Source of the DNA: Candidatus Adlerbacteria bacterium
GTDB taxonomy: Bacteria; Patescibacteriota; Minisyncoccia; Phycocordibacterales; SBAW01
DNA: 48,403 nucleotides
Reading direction: 5' to 3'
Assembly: GCA_903900775.1 (NCBI GenBank)
Contig: CAIUOD010000041.1
Coordinates: 1 to 48,403, forward strand
This document shows, one piece after another, positions 31,201 through 39,228 of the stretch; within the stretch, counting starts at the first letter, position 1; the number at the start of each line of letters is the position of its first letter. The position numbers and the translations under genes are program-made. The notes beneath the pieces are model-generated. The model was not told the origin of the DNA. It saw only the letters and a list, made by a program, of their open reading frames with translations, and ran no database searches.

Positions 31201-31222
31201 ATTGTATGAGTATTGTATGAGT
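31201..31222 (-). promoter_or_regulatory. Tandem duplicated -10 region of the 31164 gene
   Basis: Two perfect 11-bp tandem repeats; on the minus strand each is ACTCATACAAT and holds a TACAAT hexamer. A duplicated -10 would give two start points and a leader of about 30 or 40 bases. Confidence 0.4.
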
Positions 31223-31231
31223 TTGTCAAGA

Positions 31232-32551
31232 TTACCGCTTCTTCCACTCGCTGTCTTGGCGCACCAGAAATTCACGGGCGCGCTCGGGCTCATGCATGAG
31301 TTCCTCGACCGCGCGCTCCATGCGTGTGCTCTGGGAACCTTTTATCAAAATAACATCACCCGGGCCGATGAGGTTTTTCAATTCTTCGCCAGCTATACGC
31401 GAATCGTCGTAGTGCAGTATGGTCGAGTCGGGCAGTTCGGCGTCGAGCGCGCCCTGTGCAATATCACGCGCGCGCGGCCCCACAACGGCGAGAATATCCA
31501 CACTCCTTGCCGCCAAGGTGCCGAGCTTGCGATGCTCTTCGACCGAGTGTCGGCCAAGCTCAAGCATGTCACCTAAGACGGCGATATGCCGGCCATTCGA
31601 TATCAAGGTGAGTGCCCCCAGAGCCGCCTCGGCGGCGGCAGGCGAAGAGTTGTAGGTATCGTCAATCAGAAGTGAGCCTTTGAGCCCGGGCAGGAGCCGC
31701 ATGCGCCCCGGCGGCGGGACGTAGCTACTCAAAGCCGCGCCCATCTCGGCAACACTTTTGCCAAGCGCCGCCCCTACCGCCGCGGCCGCAACAAGCGAGA
31801 GCATGGGGTGCGCGCCGAGGACACCTCGAATAACGACCGGGATAGTCTCTTTTTTACCACCACTCACCTTGAGCTCTATGTCGCACTGCATCCCCACGGG
31901 CCACGCATTGCCCGGCTCGGTCGCCACCGCGAAGTTAGTGCCGCGCACGTCATTCGGTTCAGAAAGCCCAAAAAAAACAACACCACAGCCACGCTTCTCG
32001 GCCCTTTCGGCAAGCGCTCGCGCGCGCTCTTCGTCGCCAAAAAGCACCAGGGTGCCGCCCGGCTTGAGCGCAGTGATAAGTGAAGCTTTTTCCTCAATCA
32101 CCTCGTCGGGCGAACCGAAAAATTCGACATGCACTGGCATCTCCGGCAGGCGCGTGATGACGGCGATATCAACCGGCAACCATGCGCTTATAGAGCGGAT
32201 ATCCCCCGGCGTGTCCGCGCCTATCTCGAGTACCAACCACTCGGGATAGGTGGTGCTGAAGATAATGAGAAGCAGACCGTGGAAAAGATTCTGTATCCAA
32301 AGCAGAGGATTGTCCCACGCGTTGGGACAACCGAGTATGGTGAGTGGCACGCCCACCTCGCTGTTGAAGCTCTTCTCGCTCTTGCGCGCGTGGGCACCCT
32401 CCGCGAGCACGGTGTAGATCGCATCTTTGGTAGACGTTTTACCAACACTACCGGTCACCGCGATGATGCGCGGCTTATATTTGCGCACGACGAGCTTGGC
32501 CTCACTCATCAGAAGCCACACGACACCGCGTTTGGTTATTCGACGCATCAT
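31232..32551 (-). CDS. murF: UDP-N-acetylmuramoyl-tripeptide--D-alanyl-D-alanine ligase
   Basis: 439-aa Mur ligase that adds D-Ala-D-Ala to the UDP-MurNAc-tripeptide. ATP loop VTGSVGKTSTKDA (about 34-46), EIGADTPGDI in the central domain, and the C-terminal-domain DDTYNSSPAAAEAAL. The N-terminal substrate domain found in typical MurF is almost absent (starts about 30 residues before the P-loop), so it is a shortened form. Last gene of the mraZ-rsmH-ftsL-ftsI-murF run; six bases after ftsI. Confidence 0.85.
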   Translation of the reverse strand: MMRRITKRGVVWLLMSEAKLVVRKYKPRIIAVTGSVGKTSTKDAIYTVLAEGAHARKSEKSFNSEVGVPLTILGCPNAWDNPLLWIQNLFHGLLLIIFSTTYPEWLVLEIGADTPGDIRSISAWLPVDIAVITRLPEMPVHVEFFGSPDEVIEEKASLITALKPGGTLVLFGDEERARALAERAEKRGCGVVFFGLSEPNDVRGTNFAVATEPGNAWPVGMQCDIELKVSGGKKETIPVVIRGVLGAHPMLSLVAAAAVGAALGKSVAEMGAALSSYVPPPGRMRLLPGLKGSLLIDDTYNSSPAAAEAALGALTLISNGRHIAVLGDMLELGRHSVEEHRKLGTLAARSVDILAVVGPRARDIAQGALDAELPDSTILHYDDSRIAGEELKNLIGPGDVILIKGSQSTRMERAVEELMHEPERAREFLVRQDSEWKKR

Positions 32552-32557
32552 ACGTTT

Positions 32558-34264
32558 TTAGCGGTCGGGCGGCACATTGTAGTAATTAATGAGAAATTGG
32601 GTGAGCGCATTCCACGGCGGCGCCCAGGTAGTTGAGGCATAGGGCGCACCCACCGGCTCGTATGCGAAGAGGAAGACGATAAATTGAGCATGATATGAGG
32701 GGAAGAAGCCGAAGAAGCTATGCAAGTACTTATCAGGATAATAGCCTCCATTTACCGGGTCTGCAATCTGCGCGGTGCCGGTCTTGGCGGCCACGCTATA
32801 ACCCGCGCGTTTGTCCTGCCCATTCGCGAGCGAGGTATCAACCACCTGCGTGAGCATGCGCTCGACGGTCGTCGCGGTCTCGGGCTTGAGCACCGAGAGG
32901 GGCTTTCCCCAGTCGATGGTATGGGTGAGCCCCGTCGTGTAGCGGATTTGTTTTACTAAATGCGGCGTTACCAAAAAGCCGCCGTTGGCGAGTACCGAGA
33001 GTGCTCGCACGGTCTCCATCGGTGTCAGCGCTATCCCCTGCCCGAAGGATGCGGTGTCGTACTGCACCTGTTGCGGTTTTTGGAGATTGCTCACAATGCC
33101 GCCAATCTCGCCCGGCAAATCGATGCCCGTCTTTTCGCCGAGCGCGTAGTGATTAAGAAAATAATCCCGCATCGTCGAAGAGCCCATCTGTGTGGCAACG
33201 AACGAAGCGCCCACGTTCAGCGATTGGCTCAATATCTGTTGCATCGGGATGACCCCGCGTGCTTTGAGGTCATAGTTGCAAATCTTTTTTTTATCGACCG
33301 TTATACAACCCTTATCGTTATAGGTTGTGTGCTCGGTTACTGCGCCCGAGTCGAGGCCGGCCGCCATGGTTAGTGGCTTGATAATAGAGCCCATCTCATA
33401 ATCATTTTGTACCAGTGCATTTTGATAAATAAGCGGGTTCTGTTGCGAGCCGAACGTGTTGAGATCGAAGGTGGGCGAAGTCGCCATAGCCAAGATCTCG
33501 CCATTTTGCGGATTCATAATGATGCCGCCCGCAAGCCCCGGATGCCACGTATCGTCATAGGCTTGGAGTTGCCGTTCGAGTTCGGCCTGCACGGTGGGCT
33601 CGATGGTCGTGACGATATCTCCCTCCTGTGCCTCGCCCGAGAGTACCGATTTGACGCCACCGAAAAGCTCGACAAAAAAGTTGCCATAGAGATCGCTCCC
33701 GCGCTCGAGCATCGGGTCGTACTGCTTCTCGAGACCATATTGCCCCTGCTGCGTATCATTATTGTTATAGGCAACGAAGCCAAGCTCCTGCGCGGCCAGG
33801 GAGCCTCCCGGGTAATAGCGCCAGCGATCGTCGCTCACAATGAGCCCAGGCATTTGTTTTGAAACGAGCACGGTGCCGTCGCCCTCGACATGCGTAGCTA
33901 TAGGCTGGTAGCGGCTCCCTGCCTTGGTCGCTTTAGCAAGAAACTCTGTATAGGAAAGTTTGGTACTGCTTGCGAGAGTCGAGTAGAGTGCCGGTGGATT
34001 AACAACGAGTGTGGGGTTGAGCGCCAGCGAGTAGCCCTGCTTCATCGTCGCGGCGGTGACCAGTGAACCGTCTTTATTGGTAAAGTAGATGCTCCCGCGA
34101 TCCGGCAAGGGCGCTTGCGGGTCGCTGAATTGTTCGTTGGCGCGCTGCGTGTATGCCGAGCCGCGAATGATTTGCAAAAGATAGAGCCGGCCAATGATGA
34201 CGGCGGCCACCACAAGACAGCACAGCAAGAGGACATGGATGCGGCCAAGAAACCTTCTGCTCAT
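32558..34264 (-). CDS. ftsI: Septal peptidoglycan transpeptidase FtsI/PBP3
   Basis: 568-aa class B penicillin-binding protein. One N-terminal membrane anchor (9-29), a pedestal domain, and the transpeptidase domain with SIIK (catalytic Ser, in YEMGSIIKPLT), SLN (ILSQSLNVG) and KTG (AAKTGTAQ). Assigned as FtsI from its place behind rsmH and ftsL in the division cluster. Crosslinks stem peptides at the septum. Confidence 0.92.
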   Translation of the reverse strand: MSRRFLGRIHVLLLCCLVVAAVIIGRLYLLQIIRGSAYTQRANEQFSDPQAPLPDRGSIYFTNKDGSLVTAATMKQGYSLALNPTLVVNPPALYSTLASSTKLSYTEFLAKATKAGSRYQPIATHVEGDGTVLVSKQMPGLIVSDDRWRYYPGGSLAAQELGFVAYNNNDTQQGQYGLEKQYDPMLERGSDLYGNFFVELFGGVKSVLSGEAQEGDIVTTIEPTVQAELERQLQAYDDTWHPGLAGGIIMNPQNGEILAMATSPTFDLNTFGSQQNPLIYQNALVQNDYEMGSIIKPLTMAAGLDSGAVTEHTTYNDKGCITVDKKKICNYDLKARGVIPMQQILSQSLNVGASFVATQMGSSTMRDYFLNHYALGEKTGIDLPGEIGGIVSNLQKPQQVQYDTASFGQGIALTPMETVRALSVLANGGFLVTPHLVKQIRYTTGLTHTIDWGKPLSVLKPETATTVERMLTQVVDTSLANGQDKRAGYSVAAKTGTAQIADPVNGGYYPDKYLHSFFGFFPSYHAQFIVFLFAYEPVGAPYASTTWAPPWNALTQFLINYYNVPPDR

Positions 34265-34274
34265 ATGTGCTCCA

Positions 34275-34607
34275 TTAGTTGTTCGTGCGCAGAGAAAGCG
34301 TGTGATAGCTCGACCCCGCGTAGATGGTGCTCACTTCTCTAGGCGCGACGTAGCCCAAGCTCGCAGCACTATCCGGCGTGAGCGCGCGCGCCGCGGCAAG
34401 GTACTGTGTCTCCAAATCGCCCACCTCGGCGGCCAACGCCCCTATGTTGTCTTGCGCGGCCGTGCGAGCCGCCGCGTGCTCGACCGCCAAGAGGAGGAAC
34501 GTCCCATAGAGAAAAACCGAGAGAGCGCACACGACCGCGAGCCCGGCGCCCACGCGAGTGAGGTAGAGATGGTAGCGAGCGAGATCGAATGTGCGAGTCT
34601 GGGTCAT
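34275..34607 (-). CDS. ftsL: FtsL-like division protein
   Basis: 110 aa: cytoplasmic N-terminus of about 20 residues, one membrane helix (about 21-43), then a helical, coiled-coil-prone segment (AARTAAQDNIGALAAEVGDLETQY) and a short C-terminus. No sequence motif defines FtsL; the call rests on topology, length and position between rsmH (4-base overlap) and ftsI. Confidence 0.75.
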   Translation of the reverse strand: MTQTRTFDLARYHLYLTRVGAGLAVVCALSVFLYGTFLLLAVEHAAARTAAQDNIGALAAEVGDLETQYLAAARALTPDSAASLGYVAPREVSTIYAGSSYHTLSLRTNN

Positions 34608-35605
34608 ATTTTTTCTATGGCGCGCAGTTTGGCACTGCGCGCGCGCGGATTATTAATAATTTCTTCTTGGGTCGGCGTAAGTGGTTTTTTGTAGAGTAGC
34701 CTGCCCTGCTCTTCTTTGACCTTGGTTGCAAAATAATTTTTTACCTGCCGGTCTTCGATGCTGTGGAAGGTGATGACCGCGATGCGGCCCTTGGGCGCCA
34801 AACGCTCCCACGCGGCCTCGAGCCCTGCTTTGAGCGCGCCCAGCTCGTCGTTGACCGCGATGCGCAGCGCTTGAAAGCTCTTGGTGGCTGGGTGCAATTT
34901 ACCGCGACGATAGGCTGCCGGGACCGCACCCTCAAGCGCCTCGACAAAATCCGCCGTCTCGGCAAACGGCGCGCGCCCACGACGCTCCGCGACCGCCCGC
35001 GCGATGCGTCGCGCGTAGCGCTCCTCGCCATAGCCATAAAAAACGTCGGCCAGCGCCTGCTCGCTCCACGTATTCAAAATTTGCGCCGCCGTGAAGCCCG
35101 AGCGGGGCTCGGGCCCGTAGCTCATATCGAGCGGCTCATTATGCAAAAAAGAGAACCCCCGCCCCGAGGCGAGCTGTTCGCTCCGCCAGCCGAGATCAAA
35201 AAGTGCTTTATTTATTTTTTCTACACCAAGTTTATCCAAGGCAGTGCCCAGATCAGCAAAATTTGATTCAACTACTTGTACTTGGGCGGTGTTGCTTGTA
35301 TCAAGAGCAGACAAGCGCACGCGGGTCGCCTCCACAGCGCTCGGGTCGGCATCCAACGCAATAAGGCGGGCACTCGCCTGCCCGCCGTGGCGGGGTGCCG
35401 CGCGTAGAATCGCCTCGCTGTGGCCGCCCTGCCCGGCGGTGGCATCCAAAATAACGTCGCCAGCCTGGGGCGTGAGCGCCGCCAAAACCTCATCAACCAT
35501 TACGCTCTTGTGCGCTGACTGCCGCTCATAGGCCCCGCCGCTCTCCTCTCGAGTTAAGCGATGCGGCCGGTGAGCGGGAGTCAATGCAAAAGTCATGGTT
35601 GGCAT
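34604..35605 (-). CDS. rsmH: 16S rRNA (cytosine(1402)-N(4))-methyltransferase
   Basis: About 333 aa from ATG 35605; ATGs at 35623 (overlapping mraZ) and 35596 are also possible. SAM-binding motif ILDATAGQGGHSEAIL, ALFDLGWRSEQL, the ERYARRIARAV and KSFQALRIAVNDEL family segments, and VITFHSIEDRQVK. It methylates C1402 in the ribosomal P site. Between the SAM motif and the next strand an extra APRHGGQASA stretch is encoded by a palindrome-rich insert. Confidence 0.95.
   Translation of the reverse strand: MPTMTFALTPAHRPHRLTREESGGAYERQSAHKSVMVDEVLAALTPQAGDVILDATAGQGGHSEAILRAAPRHGGQASARLIALDADPSAVEATRVRLSALDTSNTAQVQVVESNFADLGTALDKLGVEKINKALFDLGWRSEQLASGRGFSFLHNEPLDMSYGPEPRSGFTAAQILNTWSEQALADVFYGYGEERYARRIARAVAERRGRAPFAETADFVEALEGAVPAAYRRGKLHPATKSFQALRIAVNDELGALKAGLEAAWERLAPKGRIAVITFHSIEDRQVKNYFATKVKEEQGRLLYKKPLTPTQEEIINNPRARSAKLRAIEKI
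35365..35386. repeat. GC-rich palindrome inside rsmH
   Basis: GGCGGGCA / TGCCCGCC, perfect 8-bp arms with a 6-base loop, followed by CCGCC/GGCGG-type bases. It encodes part of an extra loop (GGQASA) in RsmH. Confidence 0.65.
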
Positions 35606-35612
35606 AATTTTT

Positions 35613-36047
35613 TTAAAGAACATTCAGCTCGCCCAATTTTTGTGCCATCTGCTCGGCGTCCTTCTCGATGCGATGTTTGTATTCGCCCCAGAGCTTCTCG
35701 TTCCAAATTTCGACTCGGTCGGAGACGCCGGCCAAGACCACGCGCGTCTCGAGGGTGGCAAACTCTTTGAGAAAGTCCGGGACCAAGACGCGCCCCGCGC
35801 TGTCGACCTCGGTCTCAACAGCGCCCGAGAGCAAGAAGCGGCTCATGCCCCGCGTGTCGGCCTGGCCAAAGGGGAGCTCGGCCAATCTGTCGGCTATTTT
35901 CTGCCATGCGCTTGGAGCGAACATGAAGAGGCACGAATCGAGGCCTCGCGTGATCACCACTTTGTCGCCGAGCTCCTTGCGAAACTTGGCAGGCAGAGAA
36001 AGGCGCTTTTTGGGGTCCAGGGTGTGTAGATATTCGCCAATGAGCAT
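35613..36047 (-). CDS. mraZ: Transcriptional regulator / cell-division protein MraZ
   Basis: 144 aa with two SpoVT-AbrB-like halves; motifs LDPKKRLSLPAKFRKEL and DSAGRVLVPDFLKEF are the paired DxxxR signatures. MraZ forms ring-shaped oligomers and represses its own division operon through TGGGN direct repeats; two such repeats lie directly upstream here. First gene of the run towards murF. Confidence 0.95.
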   Translation of the reverse strand: MLIGEYLHTLDPKKRLSLPAKFRKELGDKVVITRGLDSCLFMFAPSAWQKIADRLAELPFGQADTRGMSRFLLSGAVETEVDSAGRVLVPDFLKEFATLETRVVLAGVSDRVEIWNEKLWGEYKHRIEKDAEQMAQKLGELNVL

Positions 36048-36053
36048 AATTCA

Positions 36054-36099
36054 TCCCACTCTCTCCCACTTCGGAGCAGGTATATGCCATTCTACCCCA
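36054..36099 (-). promoter_or_regulatory. Candidate MraZ box and -10 element
   Basis: On the minus strand, AGTGGGA occurs twice with a 10-bp period (36064-36070 and 36054-36060), matching the known TGGGN-N5 spacing of MraZ sites; another TGGGG lies at 36095-36099. A -10-like TATACC (36079-36084) sits between them, so the pair would lie in the leader just before the ATG. Confidence 0.55.
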
Positions 36100-36126
36100 C
36101 CCGAGCTAATAGGTTATCCACAAGCA

Positions 36127-36149
36127 ACAGCCCCGATTTGAGGGGCTGT
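36127..36149 (-). terminator. Hairpin after lysS
   Basis: ACAGCCCC / GGGGCTGT, 8-bp stem, 7-base loop. No clear T-tract, but it separates lysS from the mraZ operon. Confidence 0.55.
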
Positions 36150-36170
36150 AAAGCACTCGGCAAAAAACCT

Positions 36171-37754
36171 TTATCTCGAAGCTTCCTTGAGTCGTTTGAG
36201 GACGAAATCTCTATCTAAAACGGAGAGGAACCAACCTGCTTTGGGGCCGTACGATTTACCCAAGAAAGAAAGATAAATAGCACTAAAGAGTTCGGCTGGA
36301 GCAATGGCCGCCTCTTCTTTCAGTGTATGGAGTTTTTGGTGAAGCGCTTCGCCGTCGGGTATTGTCGCCTGCCCTTCGATAAAGTCGGCGAGTAGTGCGA
36401 GCGCATGCTTCTGCACCGGCGAGAGCACGGCGGCTTCGGAGAGTGTTTCTTGGAGTTTAAAGACAAATTTTTCGGGTGCAAAGAGCTCGAGCCAGTGCAG
36501 TGCATAGCGCCGGCGCTCCTCGGCCTCTTTTTGCTCGGCATCATTCAACGCTTCGCCTTTGAGGAGCGCCATCTCGTCCCCAAAATCGAGGTGTGGCATC
36601 TGCGCGACAAACGCCACCTGCGAGAAGCGCGGCAGGAACATCCTTGCCGACACTCTTCGTCCAGGGTAGAGATACTCGAGCAGGCGCGAGTCGTCATCGC
36701 GGACGCCGCTCCAATATTTCTCTAACAATTTGTCGTACTGATCGAATAAAATCGGTATCGTATCCCCCGCCGGATCGAAATTGATCTGTTGATTAATATC
36801 TTTGCCAAAAAGCGCGAGGCGAAAGATGTGCGGTGGTACCAGTTCGACGATTTCTTTTGCCGAGGAACCTTGGCCTTTGCTTGAAGACATTTTCTTGCCA
36901 CCCACCAGGAAGAACTCGTTGGCGACGCCGAAGGGCTCGGGATAATCAAAAACATCTTCCGATATGCGCCGCGCCACGTCGCGCGCGCCGCCTTTGGAGT
37001 AGTGATCTTTGCCGCCGCCTTCGATATCGACACCGACCACTAACCACTTTGCCGGCCAGTCGAGTTTCCACGGGAGCTTGGCTTTGCCGCCAAACGGAGA
37101 CACCTTCCCGTTGTGCCCGCAGCCCTCAGCCCACGCGACCGCCTTGGGCTCGCAGGTGTACGTCACCAAGGAACCGTCCCAAACGCTTACTTTGGTGGTG
37201 CCCATCTTGCCGCATTGTTCGCAGATGACCGAGAGCGGGAACCAGCCCTCGGGGCGCTCGGCGCCTGAGACCTCTTTATATATTTTGCGCACCACGGCCG
37301 CGCGATCGAGCGCCAGGCGTATCGCGCCATCCATCTTGCCCGCGCGATATAATTCGCTCGCTCGGTAAAACTCTGGCGAGAAGCCCGCTTCTTTTATTGC
37401 CGCCATAAATTCTCCGCCAAAATATTCGGCGTAGTTCGAGGCCGCTTTGGGGTCGGGCGAGGGTATCGCGTAAAGCGGCTTGCCCATCTCTTTTTGATAA
37501 ATCGCGGCATCGAGATACACCGGCAGGCCGTCCATCGGATCCATATCGTTGATCTCGTATTTAAACGTGTGCGGGATGCCCGCCTCGCTCAAACGCTCGG
37601 CTATCGCCGCATGCAAGGCCAGCGCGCGCATCGAGCCCACATGCACGCGGCCGGAGGCGGTCTTTTCATCACGGATCAGGAGCGTCTTCCCCGACGCGAT
37701 TTTATCCTTGAGCGACTCCTCTATTTGTCCGTAAATTCGGTCGAGCCAAAACAT
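36171..37754 (-). CDS. lysS: Lysyl-tRNA synthetase, class I (archaeal type)
   Basis: 527-aa class I LysRS. HIGH-type motif HVGS (in SGRVHVGSMRAL), a zinc-binding C--C/C--C region (ICEQCGKMG, TYTCEPKAVAWAEGCGH), and the KMSSS motif (GGKKMSSSKGQ). Unrelated in fold to the class II LysRS of most bacteria; class I forms occur in archaea and scattered bacteria. No class II copy is visible in the window. TATGCT is six bases upstream of the start. Confidence 0.94.
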   Translation of the reverse strand: MFWLDRIYGQIEESLKDKIASGKTLLIRDEKTASGRVHVGSMRALALHAAIAERLSEAGIPHTFKYEINDMDPMDGLPVYLDAAIYQKEMGKPLYAIPSPDPKAASNYAEYFGGEFMAAIKEAGFSPEFYRASELYRAGKMDGAIRLALDRAAVVRKIYKEVSGAERPEGWFPLSVICEQCGKMGTTKVSVWDGSLVTYTCEPKAVAWAEGCGHNGKVSPFGGKAKLPWKLDWPAKWLVVGVDIEGGGKDHYSKGGARDVARRISEDVFDYPEPFGVANEFFLVGGKKMSSSKGQGSSAKEIVELVPPHIFRLALFGKDINQQINFDPAGDTIPILFDQYDKLLEKYWSGVRDDDSRLLEYLYPGRRVSARMFLPRFSQVAFVAQMPHLDFGDEMALLKGEALNDAEQKEAEERRRYALHWLELFAPEKFVFKLQETLSEAAVLSPVQKHALALLADFIEGQATIPDGEALHQKLHTLKEEAAIAPAELFSAIYLSFLGKSYGPKAGWFLSVLDRDFVLKRLKEASR

Positions 37755-37760
37755 GTTTAT

Positions 37761-37766
37761 AGCATA
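37761..37766 (-). promoter_or_regulatory. -10 element of lysS
   Basis: TATGCT on the minus strand, then ATAAAC and the ATG at 37754. Confidence 0.55.
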
Positions 37767-37792
37767 ACGTCTTTGGCCAAATTTCTATAGTA

Positions 37793-37822
37793 CTTGACAA
37801 AATGTATGTCAAGATGTAATAT
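37793..37822 (+). promoter_or_regulatory. Sigma-70 promoter with operator-like inverted repeat
   Basis: TTGACA (37794-37799), 17 bp, TAATAT (37817-37822): the best -35/-10 pair in the window. A perfect CTTGACA-N7-TGTCAAG inverted repeat (37793-37813) covers the -35 and spacer, as an operator would. Confidence 0.65.
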
Positions 37823-37880
37823 CCCGCCCAGCAGGACTTCACCAATTCAACAGCCGTGAATCGCGGCGGGAGGATAAACT

Positions 37881-38600
37881 GTGCGTCGTTTTGTGAACTT
37901 GGCGGCATTTGTGCTGCTCTTCGCCTTCGCCGCCTTCCAACCAGTGCGAGCGTGCGATTTCTTCGCGTTCTCGGACGTGAAGAGCCGCTACATCTACAGT
38001 GACTCAGGTGTCGTCGGCAGCAAGAACCCGGTCGTGCAGACCGGTTTGTCGACCACGTGCGCCCACTGGTCATTTGACCTGTGGAATTCGTCCGAGCTGT
38101 CCGGCAAGGGCAAGTATGGGCGCCGCGGTGGTGGTGACGAGAACGATTTCGCACTCATCTACCGCAATTCGATCGAGACGGTCCTCGGCAAATTCAACTA
38201 CGCCGCTTCGGTCGCCTACTGGGCGCTCGGCTACGGCAAAGCCGGGTTGTACGGCGTCCGTGACGACATGACGTACAACTACGTCGAGGTGTCGCGACCG
38301 TTCAAGATCGGCGACGCGACGATCGAGCCGTTCGTTCGGCCGTCGCTTTACCAGCCGTTCAACGGCAAGGGCGAATGGGTCGTCTGGGGCGGGGCCAAGA
38401 TCGAGCTGCCGATCAACAATTGGCTCTCACTGGTCGGCAACGTCTCGGTGGCCTACAGCGCCACCAAACATGTTGCCGTCTTCCGCCCGGGCGGCGAATT
38501 CAACGCCAAGCTCGGCGGTGGTTGGGGCGTCCACGCCGGGGTGGGCTACTGGAACGACGCTGGCACCGTCTGGTATGGCGGCGCCAGCAAAGCATTCTGA
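37881..38600 (+). CDS. Secreted beta-barrel-like protein, orphan cassette
   Basis: 239 aa starting at GTG after a GGGAGGA ribosome site (37868-37874). Signal peptide to about residue 24 (AFQPVRA-C). The mature part is rich in alternating polar/hydrophobic, aromatic stretches and Gly turns (LGKFNYAASVAYWALGYG, WVVWGGAKIELPINNW, GGWGVHAGVGYW), and the last residue is Phe, as in outer-membrane barrels recognised by BAM. A porin-like protein is therefore suggested, though CPR cells are thought to lack a classic outer membrane. Family not recognised. Followed by a strong terminator. Confidence 0.6.
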   Translation: MRRFVNLAAFVLLFAFAAFQPVRACDFFAFSDVKSRYIYSDSGVVGSKNPVVQTGLSTTCAHWSFDLWNSSELSGKGKYGRRGGGDENDFALIYRNSIETVLGKFNYAASVAYWALGYGKAGLYGVRDDMTYNYVEVSRPFKIGDATIEPFVRPSLYQPFNGKGEWVVWGGAKIELPINNWLSLVGNVSVAYSATKHVAVFRPGGEFNAKLGGGWGVHAGVGYWNDAGTVWYGGASKAF

Positions 38601-38648
38601 TCTTCCGCTAACACCCGCGCCTTGGAGAAGCTTCGGGAAAATCAAAAA

Positions 38649-38677
38649 GGGCTCGGCAACACGCGTTGTCCGAGCCC
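38649..38677 (+). terminator. Terminator of the 37881 cassette
   Basis: GGGCTCGG / CCGAGCCC stem extended by CAAC / GTTG, followed by TTTCGCTTTTTATATTTTT. Also lies tail to tail with greA. Confidence 0.8.
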
Positions 38678-38706
38678 TTTCGCTTTTTATATTTTTGCTA
38701 ACAAAA

Positions 38707-39186
38707 CTACTCGACTTTTAGAATTTTATATTTCTGTGCGCCTTTGGGAGTGTGGAAGGAAAATTCATCGCCCTTCTTTTTGCCGAGGAGCGCCGCGCCC
38801 AAGGGAGAATGATACGAGACTTTGCCGGCCAGGACATCCGCTTCTTCGGCACCGACAATGGTATAGGCGTGCTTGGCGTCGTCTACTTTGGCGTCGCCGA
38901 TGGCGATTTTTTGTACCGTCACCGCCGAGCCCATGGCGATGATGTCGCCCTTGCCTGCGTGGACGATTTTGGCATTCTTGAGGACAGCCTCGAGCTTTTG
39001 GACGCGCTCCTCAACCGCGCTTTGCATGTCGCGCGCTTCTTGATATTCGGCATTCTCGGAGAGGTCGCCCAGCGAGCGCGCATACTCGAGCTGTTCAGCC
39101 ACCTCGCGACGGCGAGTGGTGCGCAACTCTTCGAGCTCTTTTGTGAGCTCTTCGAATTTTTCTTGCGAAATAAGTTCTTCGGCCAT
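38707..39186 (-). CDS. greA: Transcription elongation factor GreA
   Basis: 159 aa. N-terminal coiled coil with the acidic tip (SLGDLSENAEYQEARD), which enters the RNA polymerase secondary channel, and the C-terminal FKBP-like domain (GKVSYHSPLGAALLGKKKGD). Rescues backtracked polymerase by stimulating transcript cleavage. ATG 39186 is preferred over 39198, because the promoter TTGACA-N16-TAAACT would start transcription between them. Confidence 0.94.
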   Translation of the reverse strand: MAEELISQEKFEELTKELEELRTTRRREVAEQLEYARSLGDLSENAEYQEARDMQSAVEERVQKLEAVLKNAKIVHAGKGDIIAMGSAVTVQKIAIGDAKVDDAKHAYTIVGAEEADVLAGKVSYHSPLGAALLGKKKGDEFSFHTPKGAQKYKILKVE

Positions 39187-39199
39187 GCGTTGGTACATC

Positions 39200-39227
39200 A
39201 GTTTAGCTGGTCTGTGAGTAATGTCAA
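39200..39227 (-). promoter_or_regulatory. greA promoter
   Basis: On the minus strand TTGACA (39222-39227), 16 bp, TAAACT (39200-39205). Predicted start near 39193, leaving a leader of about seven bases before ATG 39186. Confidence 0.55.
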
Positions 39228-39228
39228 C

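Noticed and set aside
31201-31222. Possible CRISPR or iteron array
   Set aside because: Only two 11-bp copies in direct contact, no spacers and no cas or rep genes nearby.
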